From Burkholderiaceae bacterium (GTDB lineage Bacteria; Pseudomonadota; Gammaproteobacteria; Burkholderiales; Burkholderiaceae), in the NCBI GenBank assembly GCA_947452535.1, contig CANGCM010000001.1, forward strand, positions 62,001-126,000: a stretch of 64,000 nt of DNA, in the 5' to 3' direction. The stretch's first letter is position 1. Each line of letters opens with the position of its first letter. A program made the position numbers and the translations under genes. This document shows positions 21,369-30,974 of the stretch, one piece after another. The notes under the pieces were generated by a model. It saw only the letters and a program-made list of their open reading frames with translations, ran no database searches and was not told where the DNA came from.

Positions 21369-22070
21369 ATGAAAGCAATTACCCCCGAAATGGAGTATTT
21401 AAGTACACGGCAAAGCGCAAAGGTATTGCAAGTATCTCTTGGCACCGTGCAGAAAATGGTTGAATTGGGCGAGTTAATTGCCTGGAAGACCCGTGGCGGC
21501 CACCGTCGTATCCTTGCCAGCTCATTAGATCAGCAGCTTGCCAGACGTAAAAGAGCGATGAGGCAAAAAACGACTCAAAATTGCATTGCCATGGGTATAT
21601 TTAGGAGGGTTGAAAATAGCCATGAATTAATCGAATCTATCCAGTGCTGGCAATTAAAGGTTGATCTGGAGGTCTCCGTAGATAGCCTGGAAGGACTCAT
21701 GAAGGCAGTTTCCATTGCGCCAGATTTAATATTCCTTGACGCACTGATTCCGCCAGTTGAACAAGTACATCTCATTCATTATCTGAGTAAAAACAAGGAT
21801 ACCCAGCGCATTCCTATTTTGGTAGATGAAGGGTTTATACGACTTCATCCCGGAGTGATGGGCTTAGCGGATGAAAATACTGTCGGAGTCAGGCACAGAT
21901 ACCCTGAGATTCTTCAAGAGGAACTTGAAAATGGCTTAATTGACCAAAATACCTTAATTATTGGCTATCCAGCTACAAATCCAGAGCTAGAAACCGCATT
22001 AGGGAATAAAAATCGGCATGAACTTTTAGAGCCTATTTTCATACAGGCACTCAATAGAAAGTGCGCCTAA
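21369..22070 (+). CDS. Excisionase/MerR-type HTH protein with a receiver-like C-terminus
   Basis: A 233-aa protein with two parts. Residues about 10-58 form a MerR/excisionase-type DNA-binding domain (YLSTRQSAKVLQVSLGTVQKMVELGEL followed by WKTRGGHRRI, the wing). After a basic linker (60-70), residues about 74-155 resemble a response-regulator receiver: PDLIFLDALIPP puts Asp124 at the phospho-acceptor position and RIPILV fits the following strand, but the acidic pair at the domain start and the conserved lysine are not evident. It is a single gene diverging from sucA and ending before a bidirectional terminator. The function is not known; an orphan atypical regulator is the best description. 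Confidence 0.7.
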   Translation: MKAITPEMEYLSTRQSAKVLQVSLGTVQKMVELGELIAWKTRGGHRRILASSLDQQLARRKRAMRQKTTQNCIAMGIFRRVENSHELIESIQCWQLKVDLEVSVDSLEGLMKAVSIAPDLIFLDALIPPVEQVHLIHYLSKNKDTQRIPILVDEGFIRLHPGVMGLADENTVGVRHRYPEILQEELENGLIDQNTLIIGYPATNPELETALGNKNRHELLEPIFIQALNRKCA

Positions 22071-22091
22071 GGCTTAAGCATTCCAAATAGG

Positions 22092-22126
22092 AAAAAAGGC
22101 CACTCAATCTAAATTGTGTGGCCTTT
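22092..22126 (-). terminator. Rho-independent terminator between the HTH gene and the H-NS gene
   Basis: The 9-bp stem AAAGGCCAC / GTGGCCTTT (22095-22103 with 22118-22126) separates the two convergent genes. Read on the minus strand it is followed by six T residues, so it best serves the H-NS gene ending at 22156; on the plus strand the T tract is interrupted, so it may stop both. Confidence 0.85.
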
Positions 22127-22155
22127 AATTATTAAATTCTATTTAAATCAATTGC

Positions 22156-22440
22156 TTAGATCAAGAAGTTAGTGCGATCTCTACCTTCTATCCACTTAGG
22201 CGCTTTTCCGCGGCCAGTCCATGTATCACCAGTCGATGGATTGCGGTACTTAGGGGCTACCTTGCCACTGGGGCTCCTTGAGCCGGCCTTACGGCTAAAT
22301 AAGTCTGAGGCCGTTAAATCATATTGCTCAATGATAAGCCTCGCTTTGGCAATGCCATCAGCCTTCTCGCGTAGAACCGCCTCTTTAATTTGTTTATCCA
22401 ACTGTTCACGTTGGGCTAAAAGCTCTTTATAAGAAGACAT
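22156..22440 (-). CDS. H-NS family nucleoid protein
   Basis: A 94-aa member of the H-NS/Bph3 group. The N-terminal half is a coiled-coil oligomerisation region (YKELLAQREQLDKQIKEAVLREKADGIAKARLII). The C-terminal domain (VAPKYRNPSTGDTWTGRGKAPKWI, about 65-88) contains the TWTGRGKAPKW loop that inserts in the minor groove of AT-rich DNA. It is expected to silence AT-rich and acquired DNA. The upstream 200 bp are extremely AT-rich, as usual for autoregulated hns genes. Confidence 0.92.
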   Translation of the reverse strand: MSSYKELLAQREQLDKQIKEAVLREKADGIAKARLIIEQYDLTASDLFSRKAGSRSPSGKVAPKYRNPSTGDTWTGRGKAPKWIEGRDRTNFLI

Positions 22441-22644
22441 ATATTAATTTCTCCGAATATTCATTATTTGAAATAACTAGGAATAAGTTATCTCTGAATG
22501 CTTATTATAAACAGATAATGATAAATACCCATATATTCCGGATTATTTCACATTAAATTTTAGGGACTTTCTATTCAATTCATTATTTATATATTAAAAA
22601 ATAACATAATCATTATAAATAATATAATTAGTGCACGTAGATTC
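22441..22644. promoter_or_regulatory. Very AT-rich intergenic region upstream of the H-NS gene
   Basis: No open reading frame is apparent. The sequence is dominated by A/T runs (for example ATTATTTATATATTAAAAAATAAC near 22583), far above the neighbouring genes. It probably contains the hns promoter and binding sites for H-NS itself, consistent with negative autoregulation. No clear single -35/-10 pair was chosen. Confidence 0.5.
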
Positions 22645-23046
22645 TTATCTTCTAAGGATAAATGTACCGCTAGATTTAGCAGTAATCTCACCGGCCTCAT
22701 TTAATACAACCGCCTCACAGTAGTTAAGCGTTTTACCAGGCTTAAGGACTGTGCCCTCCACCACGATTTTGCCAACGCTAGGACGTAAGAAGCTGACGTT
22801 CATATCAATTGTCATTGCGCCTAGCACTTGTTCGGTGGTGCTCCGGGCGGCTGCTCCCATAGCAAAGTCCAACAAAGTCATCACCACACCACCATGGGCA
22901 ATTTGAAAGCTATTCTCAAACTCCGGCTTGATCAGCAAACTGATCCGGGATTTACCACCTTCGGCGTATTCAGGCACTACGCCCAAGTGAGCCAAAAAAG
23001 GGATCGTTAAGCCAAAAAAGGTAGTGTCGTTAGAGCTGGTTGTCAT
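22645..23046 (-). CDS. Hotdog-fold thioesterase, PaaI family
   Basis: A 133-aa hotdog-fold acyl-CoA thioesterase. The active-site segment is [23 protein letters not shown] (about 47-69), with HGG and the acidic residue in LLDFAMG typical of the PaaI/YbgC-like group that hydrolyses aromatic or medium-chain acyl-CoA. The substrate is unknown. It lies between the H-NS gene and tRNA-Pro and seems to be a single-gene unit. Confidence 0.85.
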   Translation of the reverse strand: MTTSSNDTTFFGLTIPFLAHLGVVPEYAEGGKSRISLLIKPEFENSFQIAHGGVVMTLLDFAMGAAARSTTEQVLGAMTIDMNVSFLRPSVGKIVVEGTVLKPGKTLNYCEAVVLNEAGEITAKSSGTFILRR

Positions 23047-23098
23047 AGAAAGTAGTGTCGAGAAAAGAGGTGTGTTTTGGAATGGATTTAGAGTTCGA

Positions 23099-23175
<77 letters not shown>

Positions 23176-23200
23176 ACGGAAACTAAAATTGTATCAGTAA

Positions 23201-23560
23201 CTATTTTGAAAGAATATGCAGCACGGCCTGCAATTCATCGCGCAAGCGAAGCTCACCGCGAGCCTCATCCAGGCGATTTCTAGCGCCACTGATGGTGAAG
23301 CCTTCTTCATATAAAAGCGCCCTAATCTTACGAATGAGGACAACCTCATGATGTTGATAGTAACGGCGATTACCTCGACGCTTTTGTGGGCTTAACTGGG
23401 CAAACTCCTGCTCCCAATAGCGCAACACGTGGGAACGAACACCACAAAGATCAGCAACCTCGCCAATAGTGAAATAACGCTTAGCAGGAATTGGGGGGAG
23501 CTGCGAACTGAGCAGCGCCGACCCAGGATCAAATGCTGTTTTCTCGAGCATGCGACTCAA
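23201..23560 (-). CDS. MerR-family transcriptional regulator next to ihfA
   Basis: A 119-aa protein whose MerR-type winged helix spans about residues 28-97 ([25 protein letters not shown], then [37 protein letters not shown]). No cysteine-rich metal-binding tail or long effector domain follows, so the signal it senses is unknown. It overlaps the 3' end of ihfA by about 30 nt in another frame, and the same pair is found next to pheT in many betaproteobacteria. Confidence 0.88.
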   Translation of the reverse strand: MSRMLEKTAFDPGSALLSSQLPPIPAKRYFTIGEVADLCGVRSHVLRYWEQEFAQLSPQKRRGNRRYYQHHEVVLIRKIRALLYEEGFTISGARNRLDEARGELRLRDELQAVLHILSK

Positions 23561-23852
23561 CTACGTCCTTGAGTTTTTGGCTAGCGTGAAAAGTAACTAC
23601 ACGGCGAGCTGCAATCGGAATCATTTGACCTGTTTTTGGATTTCTACCCGGACGAGCCGATTTGTTACGTAGTTGAAAATTACCAAACCCTGAGATTTTG
23701 ACTTCTACCCCAGTCTCGAGTGACTTACCAATACGATCAAAGAAAGCGTCAATCATATCTTTGGCCTCACGTTTGTTTAGACCCACCTGATCAAAAAGAG
23801 CTTCTGATAGCTCATTTTTGGTAACAGTATCGTTGCTCACTATTTCGCTCAT
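23529..23852 (-). CDS. ihfA: Integration host factor alpha subunit
   Basis: A 107-aa HU/IHF-family DNA-bending protein. Family signatures include [23 protein letters not shown] and the DNA-binding arm with [22 protein letters not shown], containing the intercalating proline loop RPGRNPKTG. It dimerises with IHF-beta and bends DNA in recombination, replication and transcription, and is often needed by tyrosine-integrase elements such as the satellite in this window. It follows pheT by 46 nt. Confidence 0.95.
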   Translation of the reverse strand: MSEIVSNDTVTKNELSEALFDQVGLNKREAKDMIDAFFDRIGKSLETGVEVKISGFGNFQLRNKSARPGRNPKTGQMIPIAARRVVTFHASQKLKDVVESHARENSI

Positions 23853-23898
23853 TGCTGGTCTCTTCTGTAGCTTTTTTAATATTTTCCTAATACTAAAC

Positions 23899-26358
23899 CT
23901 AGCGCAGACGGGCTGCGCACTTTTTTTCTAATGCGCCCAATAAAGATGCCATTACTGCATCAATTTGGGGATCTTGCAAGGTTTCATTAGGGTTTAACAG
24001 GGTGATGCGGAAAGCCAAACTCTTTTCATCATCCGCCATACTGCTTGATCCAGCCTTAGGCTTGAACTCGTCAAAAAGCACAATTGAGCGGACAAAATTT
24101 TGCTTGCTAGCCGCCATGACATCGAATAAAGATTGAGCAGACACGCCATGCTTAACCACTACCGCCAAATCTCGCTGAACTGCAGGAAACTTACTTAATT
24201 CTTCAGGGATCGGTAAACCAAGCTCCCGAATCGAATCCAAATCGAATTCGAATAAGACTGGCGCCTGAGGCAACTCGTATGCCTGCTGTAATCGTGGATG
24301 CAATTCACCAATCCAGCCAATATTTTTCTTACCAGCTGGGGTTAATAATTGGATCTGCGCAGAACGCCCAGGATGCAGTGCAGGATGAACCGCCGCCTCA
24401 GTCGTGAAATGCAGTGGATCGAGCACACGCTCCAAATCACCCTTCACGTCAAAGAAATCAACTGCACGATCAGCGCTTGCCCACTGCTCTGCTACAAATG
24501 AGCCATAGGCTAAGCCACCAAGATGCTGAGGCTGATGAAATCCTGCAACTTTGCCAGACTCTTCTTGCACGCTAGCATCACGCTTAAATACGCGACCGGT
24601 CTCGAATAAACGGACACGGCCAGCACCACGATTGAGATTAGACTTTAGGTTGGCCAGTAAGCCGCCCCACAGAGTGCTCCGCATCACACCATACTGATTC
24701 GCGATTGGATTAAGAACAGCAATCAGATCTTTTTCAGTGGCTGCAGCTAAACGCCGCTCGCTCTCCAAATCCGTAAAACCAAAATTCACCGCCTCTTGAT
24801 AGCCTTGAAGTGCCAGACGTTGGCGCAATAAATGCACTCCACGCTTTGCCTCAGCCCTAGCGCTCATTTTTAATGAAGCAACAGGCGGTACATCAGGAAT
24901 ATTTTCAAAGCCGTACATGCGTGCGACCTCTTCAATCAAATCCTCTTCGATTTCAATATCAAAGCGATAGCTTGGTGGCGTCACAACAAATACATCATTT
25001 GCTGCTTGTATAAATTCAAAACCAAGGCGCTTAAATACATCGCCAATAATCTCCGTGGTCAGTGGGATGCCGATCACTTTCATAGCGCGAGCCAAACGCA
25101 TGCTCACCGGCTTACGCTCCGGAATTGCTAATACCTGATCATTAATTGGGCCAACTTGCCCACCACAAACTTCAACGATCAAGGAAGTTAAGTACTCTAG
25201 ACAATGAACAGTATTTTGCGGATCAACACCGCGCTCAAAACGATGTGCAGCATCCGTGCTGAAGTTAAAGCGACGGGCACGGCCCTGGATTGCTGAAGGC
25301 TGCCAATATGCTGCCTCTACATAAATACTCTTGGTGTCATCAGTGACAGCACAATGATTGCCGCCCATAATTCCCGCTAAGGCAACTGGGCCAGCTTGAT
25401 CGGCAACTACGCCAGCATCCTGCATCTTGCCTGCAGAATCGGGGCCCTGCAAGGTCACTGTTTGACCGTTCAAAAGCTCAAGACTCTCGCTAGGCTTTGC
25501 CCAACGTACTGTCAGATCACCTGATAATTTATCAATATCAAATACATGGGTAGGCTGACCCATTTCTAGCATGAGATAGTTTGAAAGATCCACCAGTGCC
25601 GAAATACTTCTCTGCCCCGCACGCGCCAACCTCTTCACAATCCATTCCGGTGTTTTTGCCCGGGGATTCACTCCACGAATCACGCGACCAGCAAAACGTC
25701 CACAAAGGTCGGTGTCTTCAACGGTAACGCTTAGCTTATCTTGAATGGAGGTCTGAGCAATAGTCCATTTGGGTGCACACAATGCAGCGCCAGTAATTGC
25801 TGACACCTCGCGTGCGATACCCATCAGAGATAAACAATCCGCTTTATTTGGTGTGAGCTTAATCACAAAGATCTGATCATCTAAATCTAAATATTGGCGG
25901 ATATCTTGGCCAACAGGTGCATCACCAGGTAACTCTAAGATGCCTTCATGATCATCACCCAAACCAAGCTCACGACCAGAGCACAGCATGCCCTGACTTT
26001 CTACGCCACGGAGTTTTCCGACCTTAATCAGGAATGGCTTGCCGCCTGCTTCTGCTGAAGGCAATTCTGCGCCAACCAAGGCGCAAGGAATTTTGATACC
26101 AGCACGCGCATTCGGCGCACCGCAAACAATTTGTAGTTCTTGGCCAGTACCAGCATCCACCTTGCAAACGCGCAAACGATCGGCATCAGGATGTTGCTCC
26201 GCTGACAAAATTTGCGCAATCACAATGTTGGTAAAAGCTGGGGCAACTGAATGCTGCTCTTCCACCTCAAGACCAGCCATGGTCATTGCATGACCTAAAG
26301 CATCGCTATCAAGCGAGGGGTTCACATATTGACGTAACCAAGATTCAGAAAATTGCAT
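23899..26358 (-). CDS. pheT: Phenylalanyl-tRNA synthetase beta subunit
   Basis: An 819-aa beta subunit of the (alpha-beta)2 enzyme charging tRNA-Phe. The N-terminal tRNA-binding EMAP-like domain includes VCKVDAG and [12 protein letters not shown]; the B3/B4 editing domain, the B5 segment and the C-terminal ferredoxin-fold anticodon-binding domain ([15 protein letters not shown]...) follow in the normal order. The start ATG at 26358 is 31 nt after the pheS stop. Confidence 0.96.
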   Translation of the reverse strand: MQFSESWLRQYVNPSLDSDALGHAMTMAGLEVEEQHSVAPAFTNIVIAQILSAEQHPDADRLRVCKVDAGTGQELQIVCGAPNARAGIKIPCALVGAELPSAEAGGKPFLIKVGKLRGVESQGMLCSGRELGLGDDHEGILELPGDAPVGQDIRQYLDLDDQIFVIKLTPNKADCLSLMGIAREVSAITGAALCAPKWTIAQTSIQDKLSVTVEDTDLCGRFAGRVIRGVNPRAKTPEWIVKRLARAGQRSISALVDLSNYLMLEMGQPTHVFDIDKLSGDLTVRWAKPSESLELLNGQTVTLQGPDSAGKMQDAGVVADQAGPVALAGIMGGNHCAVTDDTKSIYVEAAYWQPSAIQGRARRFNFSTDAAHRFERGVDPQNTVHCLEYLTSLIVEVCGGQVGPINDQVLAIPERKPVSMRLARAMKVIGIPLTTEIIGDVFKRLGFEFIQAANDVFVVTPPSYRFDIEIEEDLIEEVARMYGFENIPDVPPVASLKMSARAEAKRGVHLLRQRLALQGYQEAVNFGFTDLESERRLAAATEKDLIAVLNPIANQYGVMRSTLWGGLLANLKSNLNRGAGRVRLFETGRVFKRDASVQEESGKVAGFHQPQHLGGLAYGSFVAEQWASADRAVDFFDVKGDLERVLDPLHFTTEAAVHPALHPGRSAQIQLLTPAGKKNIGWIGELHPRLQQAYELPQAPVLFEFDLDSIRELGLPIPEELSKFPAVQRDLAVVVKHGVSAQSLFDVMAASKQNFVRSIVLFDEFKPKAGSSSMADDEKSLAFRITLLNPNETLQDPQIDAVMASLLGALEKKCAARLR

Positions 26359-26389
26359 AGCGTTATTTGGGTATCTCGTTGCTAGCTTC

Positions 26390-27436
26390 TTAAGCCGGAA
26401 ACTGGGCTAAGAAACGAAGGTCGTTTTCAAAGAAGAGCCGTAAATCATCAATGCCATAACGCAACATCGTTAAGCGCTCCAAGCCAGAGCCAAAAGCAAA
26501 GCCGGTGTAACGCTCAGGATCAATACCCATATTACGTAATACATTGGGATGCACCTGCCCTGCTCCAGAAATCTCTAACCAACGTCCAGCTAGCTTACCG
26601 CTAGCAAAGGCCATATCAATTTCTGCGGAAGGCTCAGTAAATGGGAAGTAGGATGGACGGAAACGAACTTGCAATTCATTCGTCTCAAAAAAGGTTCTCA
26701 AGAAATCGGTATAGACACCCTTAAGGTCAGCAAAAGAGACGCTCTCAGCAATCCATAAGCCTTCAACCTGATGGAACATCGGCGAGTGAGTCGCATCACT
26801 ATCTACGCGATAGGTTCTGCCCGGTGCAATCACTTTGATTGGCGGCATCACATCTGCGTTGGCATATTTCTTAACATGCTCGCTCGCATAACGCACCTGG
26901 ATAGGACTCGTATGCGTACGTAATAGCAAAGGCTTCCCATCGGAATCTTTGCCATCGATATAAAAGGTATCTTGCATTGAACGTGCAGGATGATTTTCAG
27001 GGCTATTTAAGGCGGTGAAATTGAACCAATCAGTTTCAATTTCAGGGCCATCAGCCACATCAAAACCAATTGAGCGGAAAATTTCTTCAACACGTTCCCA
27101 GGTGCGCATCACGGGATGCAAACTACCTACAGCTTGACCACGGCCAGGCAAGGAAACATCGATAGATTCGGCCGCAAGGCGTTGCTGCAATACTGCATCA
27201 GCCAATGCATGGCGACGCTCTTGTAATGCAGCTTCGACTTGGGTTTTGATTTGGTTAATTTGGGCGCCAGCACTCTTGCGTTCATCCGGCGACATTCCAC
27301 CAAGCGCTTTTAAACGCTCGGTGAGGACACCTGACTTACCGAGATACTTGGCTTTCGCGTCCTCCAGAGCTGCCGCATCGGCAGCTCCGAGGAAATCACG
27401 TTTAGCATCCTCGACAATGTGGTCGAGAGAAACCAT
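26390..27436 (-). CDS. pheS: Phenylalanyl-tRNA synthetase alpha subunit
   Basis: A 348-aa class II catalytic subunit. The N-terminal coiled coil is followed by the catalytic core with motif 2 around [12 protein letters not shown] and motif 3 in [18 protein letters not shown] near the C-terminus. It works with pheT directly downstream. The gene follows rplT by 28 nt, too short for an independent terminator-promoter pair. Confidence 0.96.
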   Translation of the reverse strand: MVSLDHIVEDAKRDFLGAADAAALEDAKAKYLGKSGVLTERLKALGGMSPDERKSAGAQINQIKTQVEAALQERRHALADAVLQQRLAAESIDVSLPGRGQAVGSLHPVMRTWERVEEIFRSIGFDVADGPEIETDWFNFTALNSPENHPARSMQDTFYIDGKDSDGKPLLLRTHTSPIQVRYASEHVKKYANADVMPPIKVIAPGRTYRVDSDATHSPMFHQVEGLWIAESVSFADLKGVYTDFLRTFFETNELQVRFRPSYFPFTEPSAEIDMAFASGKLAGRWLEISGAGQVHPNVLRNMGIDPERYTGFAFGSGLERLTMLRYGIDDLRLFFENDLRFLAQFPA

Positions 27437-27464
27437 TGCAGCTTAGTTTTAAATGAACTAAGAA

Positions 27465-27830
27465 TTAAGCTGCAGCGTTTACTACGGACTTGATCCGAGT
27501 AACCAAAGCAGCAAAAGCTGCTTTGTCAGCAATGGCCATATCAGAAAGTACTTTGCGATCGAGCTCGATTGCCGCTTTCTTCATGCCATTCATGAATACG
27601 CTATAAGTCATGTCATGCTGACGAACTGCCGCATTGATACGAGCAATCCATAAAGCACGGAATACGCGTTTCTTATTACGACGGTCACGATAGGCATATT
27701 GACCAGCACGCATAACTGCTTGCTTAGCAATACGGAATACGTTTTTACGACGTCCACGATAACCTGTTGCGGCATCGGTGATTTTCTTATGACGGGCTCT
27801 TGCTGTAACCCCACGTTTGACTCTTGGCAT
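27465..27830 (-). CDS. rplT: 50S ribosomal protein L20
   Basis: A 121-aa ribosomal protein, with the basic N-terminal extension ([37 protein letters not shown]) that threads into 23S rRNA and a globular C-terminal domain ([23 protein letters not shown]). In E. coli L20 also represses its own operon by binding a leader RNA upstream of rpmI; the hairpin at 28075-28124 may have that role here. It follows rpmI by 25 nt. Confidence 0.98.
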   Translation of the reverse strand: MPRVKRGVTARARHKKITDAATGYRGRRKNVFRIAKQAVMRAGQYAYRDRRNKKRVFRALWIARINAAVRQHDMTYSVFMNGMKKAAIELDRKVLSDMAIADKAAFAALVTRIKSVVNAAA

Positions 27831-27855
27831 TTATTTCTCCTAATCTAGTCTGAGG

Positions 27856-28053
27856 TTAAGCGTATGGAAGCATGGAGCGAATTGACTTAACGTCTGCCTT
27901 CGCAACTTCAGTGGTACCACGTAGGTGACGCTTATTCTTTGTGGTTTTTTTAGTAAGGATATGGCGTTTGAAAGCCTGGCCTCGTTTAATCGTTCCGCCT
28001 GCGCGAACCGTGAAGCGCTTTTTAGCGCTACTCTTGCTCTTCATCTTGGGCAT
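27856..28053 (-). CDS. rpmI: 50S ribosomal protein L35
   Basis: A 65-aa very basic ribosomal protein starting [20 protein letters not shown] and ending RSMLPYA, the standard L35 length and sequence. The Shine-Dalgarno (AGAAGGGG) lies just downstream of a long hairpin, so initiation here could be controlled by RNA structure. Confidence 0.98.
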   Translation of the reverse strand: MPKMKSKSSAKKRFTVRAGGTIKRGQAFKRHILTKKTTKNKRHLRGTTEVAKADVKSIRSMLPYA

Positions 28054-28074
28054 AAAGCACCCCTTCTTTTACTT

Positions 28075-28124
28075 GTGCCACTGAGGTGGTAACCGACGGT
28101 TACGCTTCCTGTACCTCGAAGCAC
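28075..28124 (-). promoter_or_regulatory. Long hairpin in the infC-rpmI intercistronic RNA
   Basis: On the mRNA (minus) strand nested complementary segments occur in order: GTGC, GAGGT, GTAACC, then GGTTAC, ACCTC and GCAC, with the apical GTAACC-GTC-GGTTAC hairpin perfect. The structure ends about 10 nt before the rpmI Shine-Dalgarno. No T tract follows, so it is not a terminator. Its position matches the L20-binding leader that controls rpmI-rplT in E. coli, but the sequence itself was not recognised as that family. Confidence 0.5.
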
Positions 28125-28202
28125 TTCTCACTACCGGGATCCTTAGTAATTCACTAGGAACCCCTCCCTACTTAAGAACCTAAATGTCTTGCGACCTTTA
28201 AA

Positions 28203-28727
28203 TTACTTAGCCTTACGAATGGGGGCCAAAACCATCACCATCTGGCGACCTTCCATTTTTGGAAACTGTTCGACTTGGCCATGTTCAACTAGGTCCAACT
28301 TCAAACGCTCCAACATTCTGACTCCGATTTCTTGGTGGGCCATTTCACGACCCCGAAACCGCAGCGTAATCTTTGTCTTATCGCCATCTTCCAAAAAGCG
28401 GATTAGATTGCGTAGTTTCACACCATAGTCACCATCATCTGTGCCGGGACGGAATTTGACTTCCTTCACCTGAATCACTTTTTGCTTGAGCTTAGCTTCA
28501 TGCAAACGTTTGGCTTCTTGGTACTTGAATTTGCCGTAGTCCATAATCCGGACTACAGGTGGCACAGCCGTCGGAGCAATTTCAACCAAATCGGTCTCTT
28601 TCTCTTCTGCCAAAGCCAAGGCTTCACTCAATTTAACTACACCGATGGGTTCCCCATCCAGTCCAATCAGACGCACTTCAGGAGCAGTAATCTCCCGATT
28701 TATGCGCTGCGATTTATCAGTAGCGAT
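28203..28727 (-). CDS. infC: Translation initiation factor IF-3 (non-ATG start)
   Basis: IF-3 prevents premature subunit joining and checks start codons. The protein begins (M/I)[25 protein letters not shown], continues with the linker helix and the C-domain ([37 protein letters not shown]) and ends at 28203. The first ATG or GTG would delete the conserved N-terminus. ATC at 28727 lies 9 nt after AAAGGA, giving 174 aa; ATT at 28736 is in frame but too close to the same Shine-Dalgarno. Rare starts are the rule for infC and underlie its autoregulation in E. coli. Confidence 0.93.
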   Translation of the reverse strand: MATDKSQRINREITAPEVRLIGLDGEPIGVVKLSEALALAEEKETDLVEIAPTAVPPVVRIMDYGKFKYQEAKRLHEAKLKQKVIQVKEVKFRPGTDDGDYGVKLRNLIRFLEDGDKTKITLRFRGREMAHQEIGVRMLERLKLDLVEHGQVEQFPKMEGRQMVMVLAPIRKAK

Positions 28728-28769
28728 CTTCTTAATTCCTTTAAAAAAACAATCAAAACCATTCCACCC

Positions 28770-30692
28770 CTAGCTAAGCTCGGGTCCGACTTTCTGAGAA
28801 ATATCCTGCTGGAGTCGGGCAACGAAGGCATCAAGAGGCATTACGCCTAAATCCACTCCGCCACGGGCACGAACGGCCACCGAATTACTTTCAGCTTCTT
28901 TATCCCCTACAACTAACAAAAATGGGAGCTTCTGTAATGCGTGCTCGCGTATTTTATACGTTATTTTCTCATTTCGCAAATCGGATTCGACTCTAAACCC
29001 TTGTTTTTTCAGAGATTGCTGAACTTTGTGAGCGTAAGCAGCAGAATTATCTGAGATATTGAGGACTACAGCCTGGGTAGGAGCAAGCCAAACCGGCATA
29101 TTTCCAGCGTGGTTTTCGATCAAAATACCAATAAAACGCTCTAAAGAGCCCACAATTGCCCTATGAAGCATGACTGGAGCCTTACGTGTGTTCTCTAATG
29201 TGACGTATTCCGCACCTAAACGGGCTGGCATCGAGAAATCCACCTGAATCGTGCCGCACTGCCAGGTGCGACCAATCGAGTCTTTAAGGTGATATTCGAT
29301 CTTCGGACCATAAAAAGCACCCTCACCGAGCAATTCTTCCCATTCTTGGCCGGAAGCAGTCAAAGCGCCACGCAATGCAGCTTCTGCTTTATCCCAAATG
29401 GCGTCATCCCCAACCCGCTTAGCTGGACGCAAAGCTAACTTGACCGCAACTTCTGTAAACCCAAAATCTTGATAGACCTCGCGCACCGCTTTATCGAAAG
29501 AAGCCACTTCTGACTGAATCTGATCTTCTGTACAGAAAATATGCCCATCATCTTGGGTAAAACCGCGCACACGCATTAATCCATGTAAAGCGCCCGACGG
29601 TTCATTGCGATGGCATTGGCCAAACTCACCGTAACGCAATGGCAACTCACGATAACTATGCAATCCTGAATTAAAGATTTGAATATGTCCAGGGCAGTTC
29701 ATCGGCTTTAATGCATAAGCACGATTCTCTGACTCAGTTGTAAACATGTTTTCTTTGTAGTTATCCCAGTGACCAGACTTTTCCCAAAGACCGCGGTCCA
29801 GAATTTGTGGTGCCTTTACTTCTTGGTAGCCTTCTCGCTGATAAACGCGACGCATGTACTGCTCAACCTCTTGCCAGATCGACCAGCCCTTAGGGTGCCA
29901 AAAAATAAGGCCTGGGGCTTCAGGCTGAAAATGGAATAAATCAAGAAACTTACCAAGGCGACGGTGGTCACGCTTCTCAGCCTCTTCAAGCATATGAAGA
30001 TGGGCATCTTGATCTTCTTTTTTCAACCAAGCGGTGCCGTAGATCCGTTGCAGCATTTCATTCTTACTATCGCCACGCCAGTAAGCCCCAGCAACGCTCA
30101 GAAGCTTAAATACCTTAAGCTTGCCAGTGGATGGCACATGGGGTCCACGACATAAGTCAGTAAACTTTCCTTCAGCATATAAAGAAACATCCTCGCCTTG
30201 GGGAATGCCAGCAATGATTTCTGCCTTGTAGTTTTCGCCTTGCGCTTTAAAGAATTGGACTGCCTCGTCACGAGGCATCACTGTGCGAATTACTGGCTCA
30301 TCCTTCTTGGCGAGCTCAGCCATTTTCTTCTCTAAAGCAACTAAATCATCGGGAGTAAATGCGCGATGAAATGAGAAGTCGTAATAAAAACCATTTTCGA
30401 TCACAGGGCCGATAGTGACTTGTGCCTCTGGAAATAATTCTTTAACTGCATAAGCAAGTAAGTGAGCCGTGGAGTGGCGCACGATCTCTAGAGCCTCTGG
30501 GCTTTTGTCCGTAATGATGGCAAGTTGACTGTCTTGATCGATTACAAAGCTGGCGTCCACCATCTGGCCATCAACAATACCGCCTAAGGCAGCCTTAGCA
30601 AGACCACTACCAATGCTTTGGGCAACATCAATGACGCGAACGGGAGCCTCAAACTCACGTTTAGATCCGTCTGGCAGAGTAACTACAAGCAT
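28770..30692 (-). CDS. thrS: Threonyl-tRNA synthetase
   Basis: A 640-aa class II synthetase charging tRNA-Thr. The N-terminal TGS domain ([28 protein letters not shown]) is followed by the editing domain with [16 protein letters not shown], then the catalytic core containing the zinc cysteine in [10 protein letters not shown], and the anticodon-binding domain. The ATG at 30692 has GGAG 6 nt upstream. The frame remains open to 30746, but those 18 codons are encoded on a terminator-like hairpin and are not family sequence. It heads the thrS-infC-rpmI-rplT-pheST-ihfA cluster, and the satellite is inserted just upstream. Confidence 0.96.
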   Translation of the reverse strand: MLVVTLPDGSKREFEAPVRVIDVAQSIGSGLAKAALGGIVDGQMVDASFVIDQDSQLAIITDKSPEALEIVRHSTAHLLAYAVKELFPEAQVTIGPVIENGFYYDFSFHRAFTPDDLVALEKKMAELAKKDEPVIRTVMPRDEAVQFFKAQGENYKAEIIAGIPQGEDVSLYAEGKFTDLCRGPHVPSTGKLKVFKLLSVAGAYWRGDSKNEMLQRIYGTAWLKKEDQDAHLHMLEEAEKRDHRRLGKFLDLFHFQPEAPGLIFWHPKGWSIWQEVEQYMRRVYQREGYQEVKAPQILDRGLWEKSGHWDNYKENMFTTESENRAYALKPMNCPGHIQIFNSGLHSYRELPLRYGEFGQCHRNEPSGALHGLMRVRGFTQDDGHIFCTEDQIQSEVASFDKAVREVYQDFGFTEVAVKLALRPAKRVGDDAIWDKAEAALRGALTASGQEWEELLGEGAFYGPKIEYHLKDSIGRTWQCGTIQVDFSMPARLGAEYVTLENTRKAPVMLHRAIVGSLERFIGILIENHAGNMPVWLAPTQAVVLNISDNSAAYAHKVQQSLKKQGFRVESDLRNEKITYKIREHALQKLPFLLVVGDKEAESNSVAVRARGGVDLGVMPLDAFVARLQQDISQKVGPELS

Positions 30693-30715
30693 GACAACTC
30701 CATCACATTTACTTA

Positions 30716-30753
30716 CAAAAAAGAAAGCGCGGCAGCATTTCGGCAACCGCGCT
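30716..30753 (-). terminator. Strong terminator-like hairpin 24 nt before the thrS start
   Basis: On the minus strand AGCGCGG pairs with CCGCGCT around a 14-nt loop and is followed by TTCTTTTTT. It would end the tRNA-Val transcript in the uninterrupted chromosome. Because the T tract ends only about 24 nt before the thrS ATG, no promoter can fit between them, so it may equally be a thrS attenuator. Confidence 0.75.
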
Positions 30754-30767
30754 CTTTTGGGTCTTTA

Positions 30768-30820
30768 TTCGTTGGTAGGCTCGATTGGACTCGAACCAAC
30801 GACCCCCACCATGTCAAGGT
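30768..30820 (-). repeat. Left attachment site: 53-bp duplicate of the tRNA-Val 3' part
   Basis: This 53-bp stretch is identical to 41138-41190 and contains the anticodon loop through the CCA end of tRNA-Val(GAC) plus 5 nt beyond. It lacks the acceptor 5' strand, D arm and half the anticodon stem, so it is not a functional tRNA gene. The sequence diverges immediately on both sides, as expected for integrase crossover duplications. Confidence 0.95.
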
Positions 30821-30914
30821 TTCAACCTTATTAAAAACACGCTACAACACGATACTGAGGCTAATTATATAGGTGTTTTTATGTGTTTTAGGCTGTTGCT
30901 AAGGTGTTGAACCT
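30821..30914. repeat. Repeated GTGTTTTW motifs next to attL
   Basis: GTGTTTTT at 30873-30880 and GTGTTTTA at 30883-30890 are spaced exactly 10 bp, and the inverted copy TAAAAACAC is at 30832-30840. A related GAGTGTTTAGG (inverted) lies near attR at about 41050-41060. Spacing by one helical turn beside an attachment site suggests integrase arm-type sites. A TATAAT hexamer reading out toward thrS on the minus strand is at 30864-30869. Confidence 0.4.
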
Positions 30915-30947
30915 AGTGACTTGTCACCCGGTTGGGGTAATCTATAA
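30915..30947 (+). promoter_or_regulatory. Sigma-70 promoter with overlapping operator for the cargo cassette
   Basis: TTGTCA (30920-30925) and TATAAA (30942-30947) are 16 bp apart, each one mismatch from consensus, 27 nt before the first cargo ATG. The -35 box sits in the inverted repeat GTGAC-TT-GTCAC (30915-30926), and the -10 box in AATCT-ATAA-AGATT (30938-30951). The overlap suggests that a dimeric repressor controls the cassette. Confidence 0.6.
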
Positions 30948-30974
30948 AGATTAGAACGAATTTAGGGGCTCAAA

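Noticed and set aside
23899-30692. A T-box or amino-acid leader peptide riboswitch in front of the aminoacyl-tRNA synthetase genes
   Set aside because: No T-box bulge or leader peptide with Thr or Phe codons was seen; only the hairpin before thrS and the one before rpmI were kept.
30768-30820. A second tRNA-Val gene at the left junction
   Set aside because: Only the 3' part is present; the D arm and 5' acceptor strand are replaced by satellite sequence, so it cannot fold as a tRNA.
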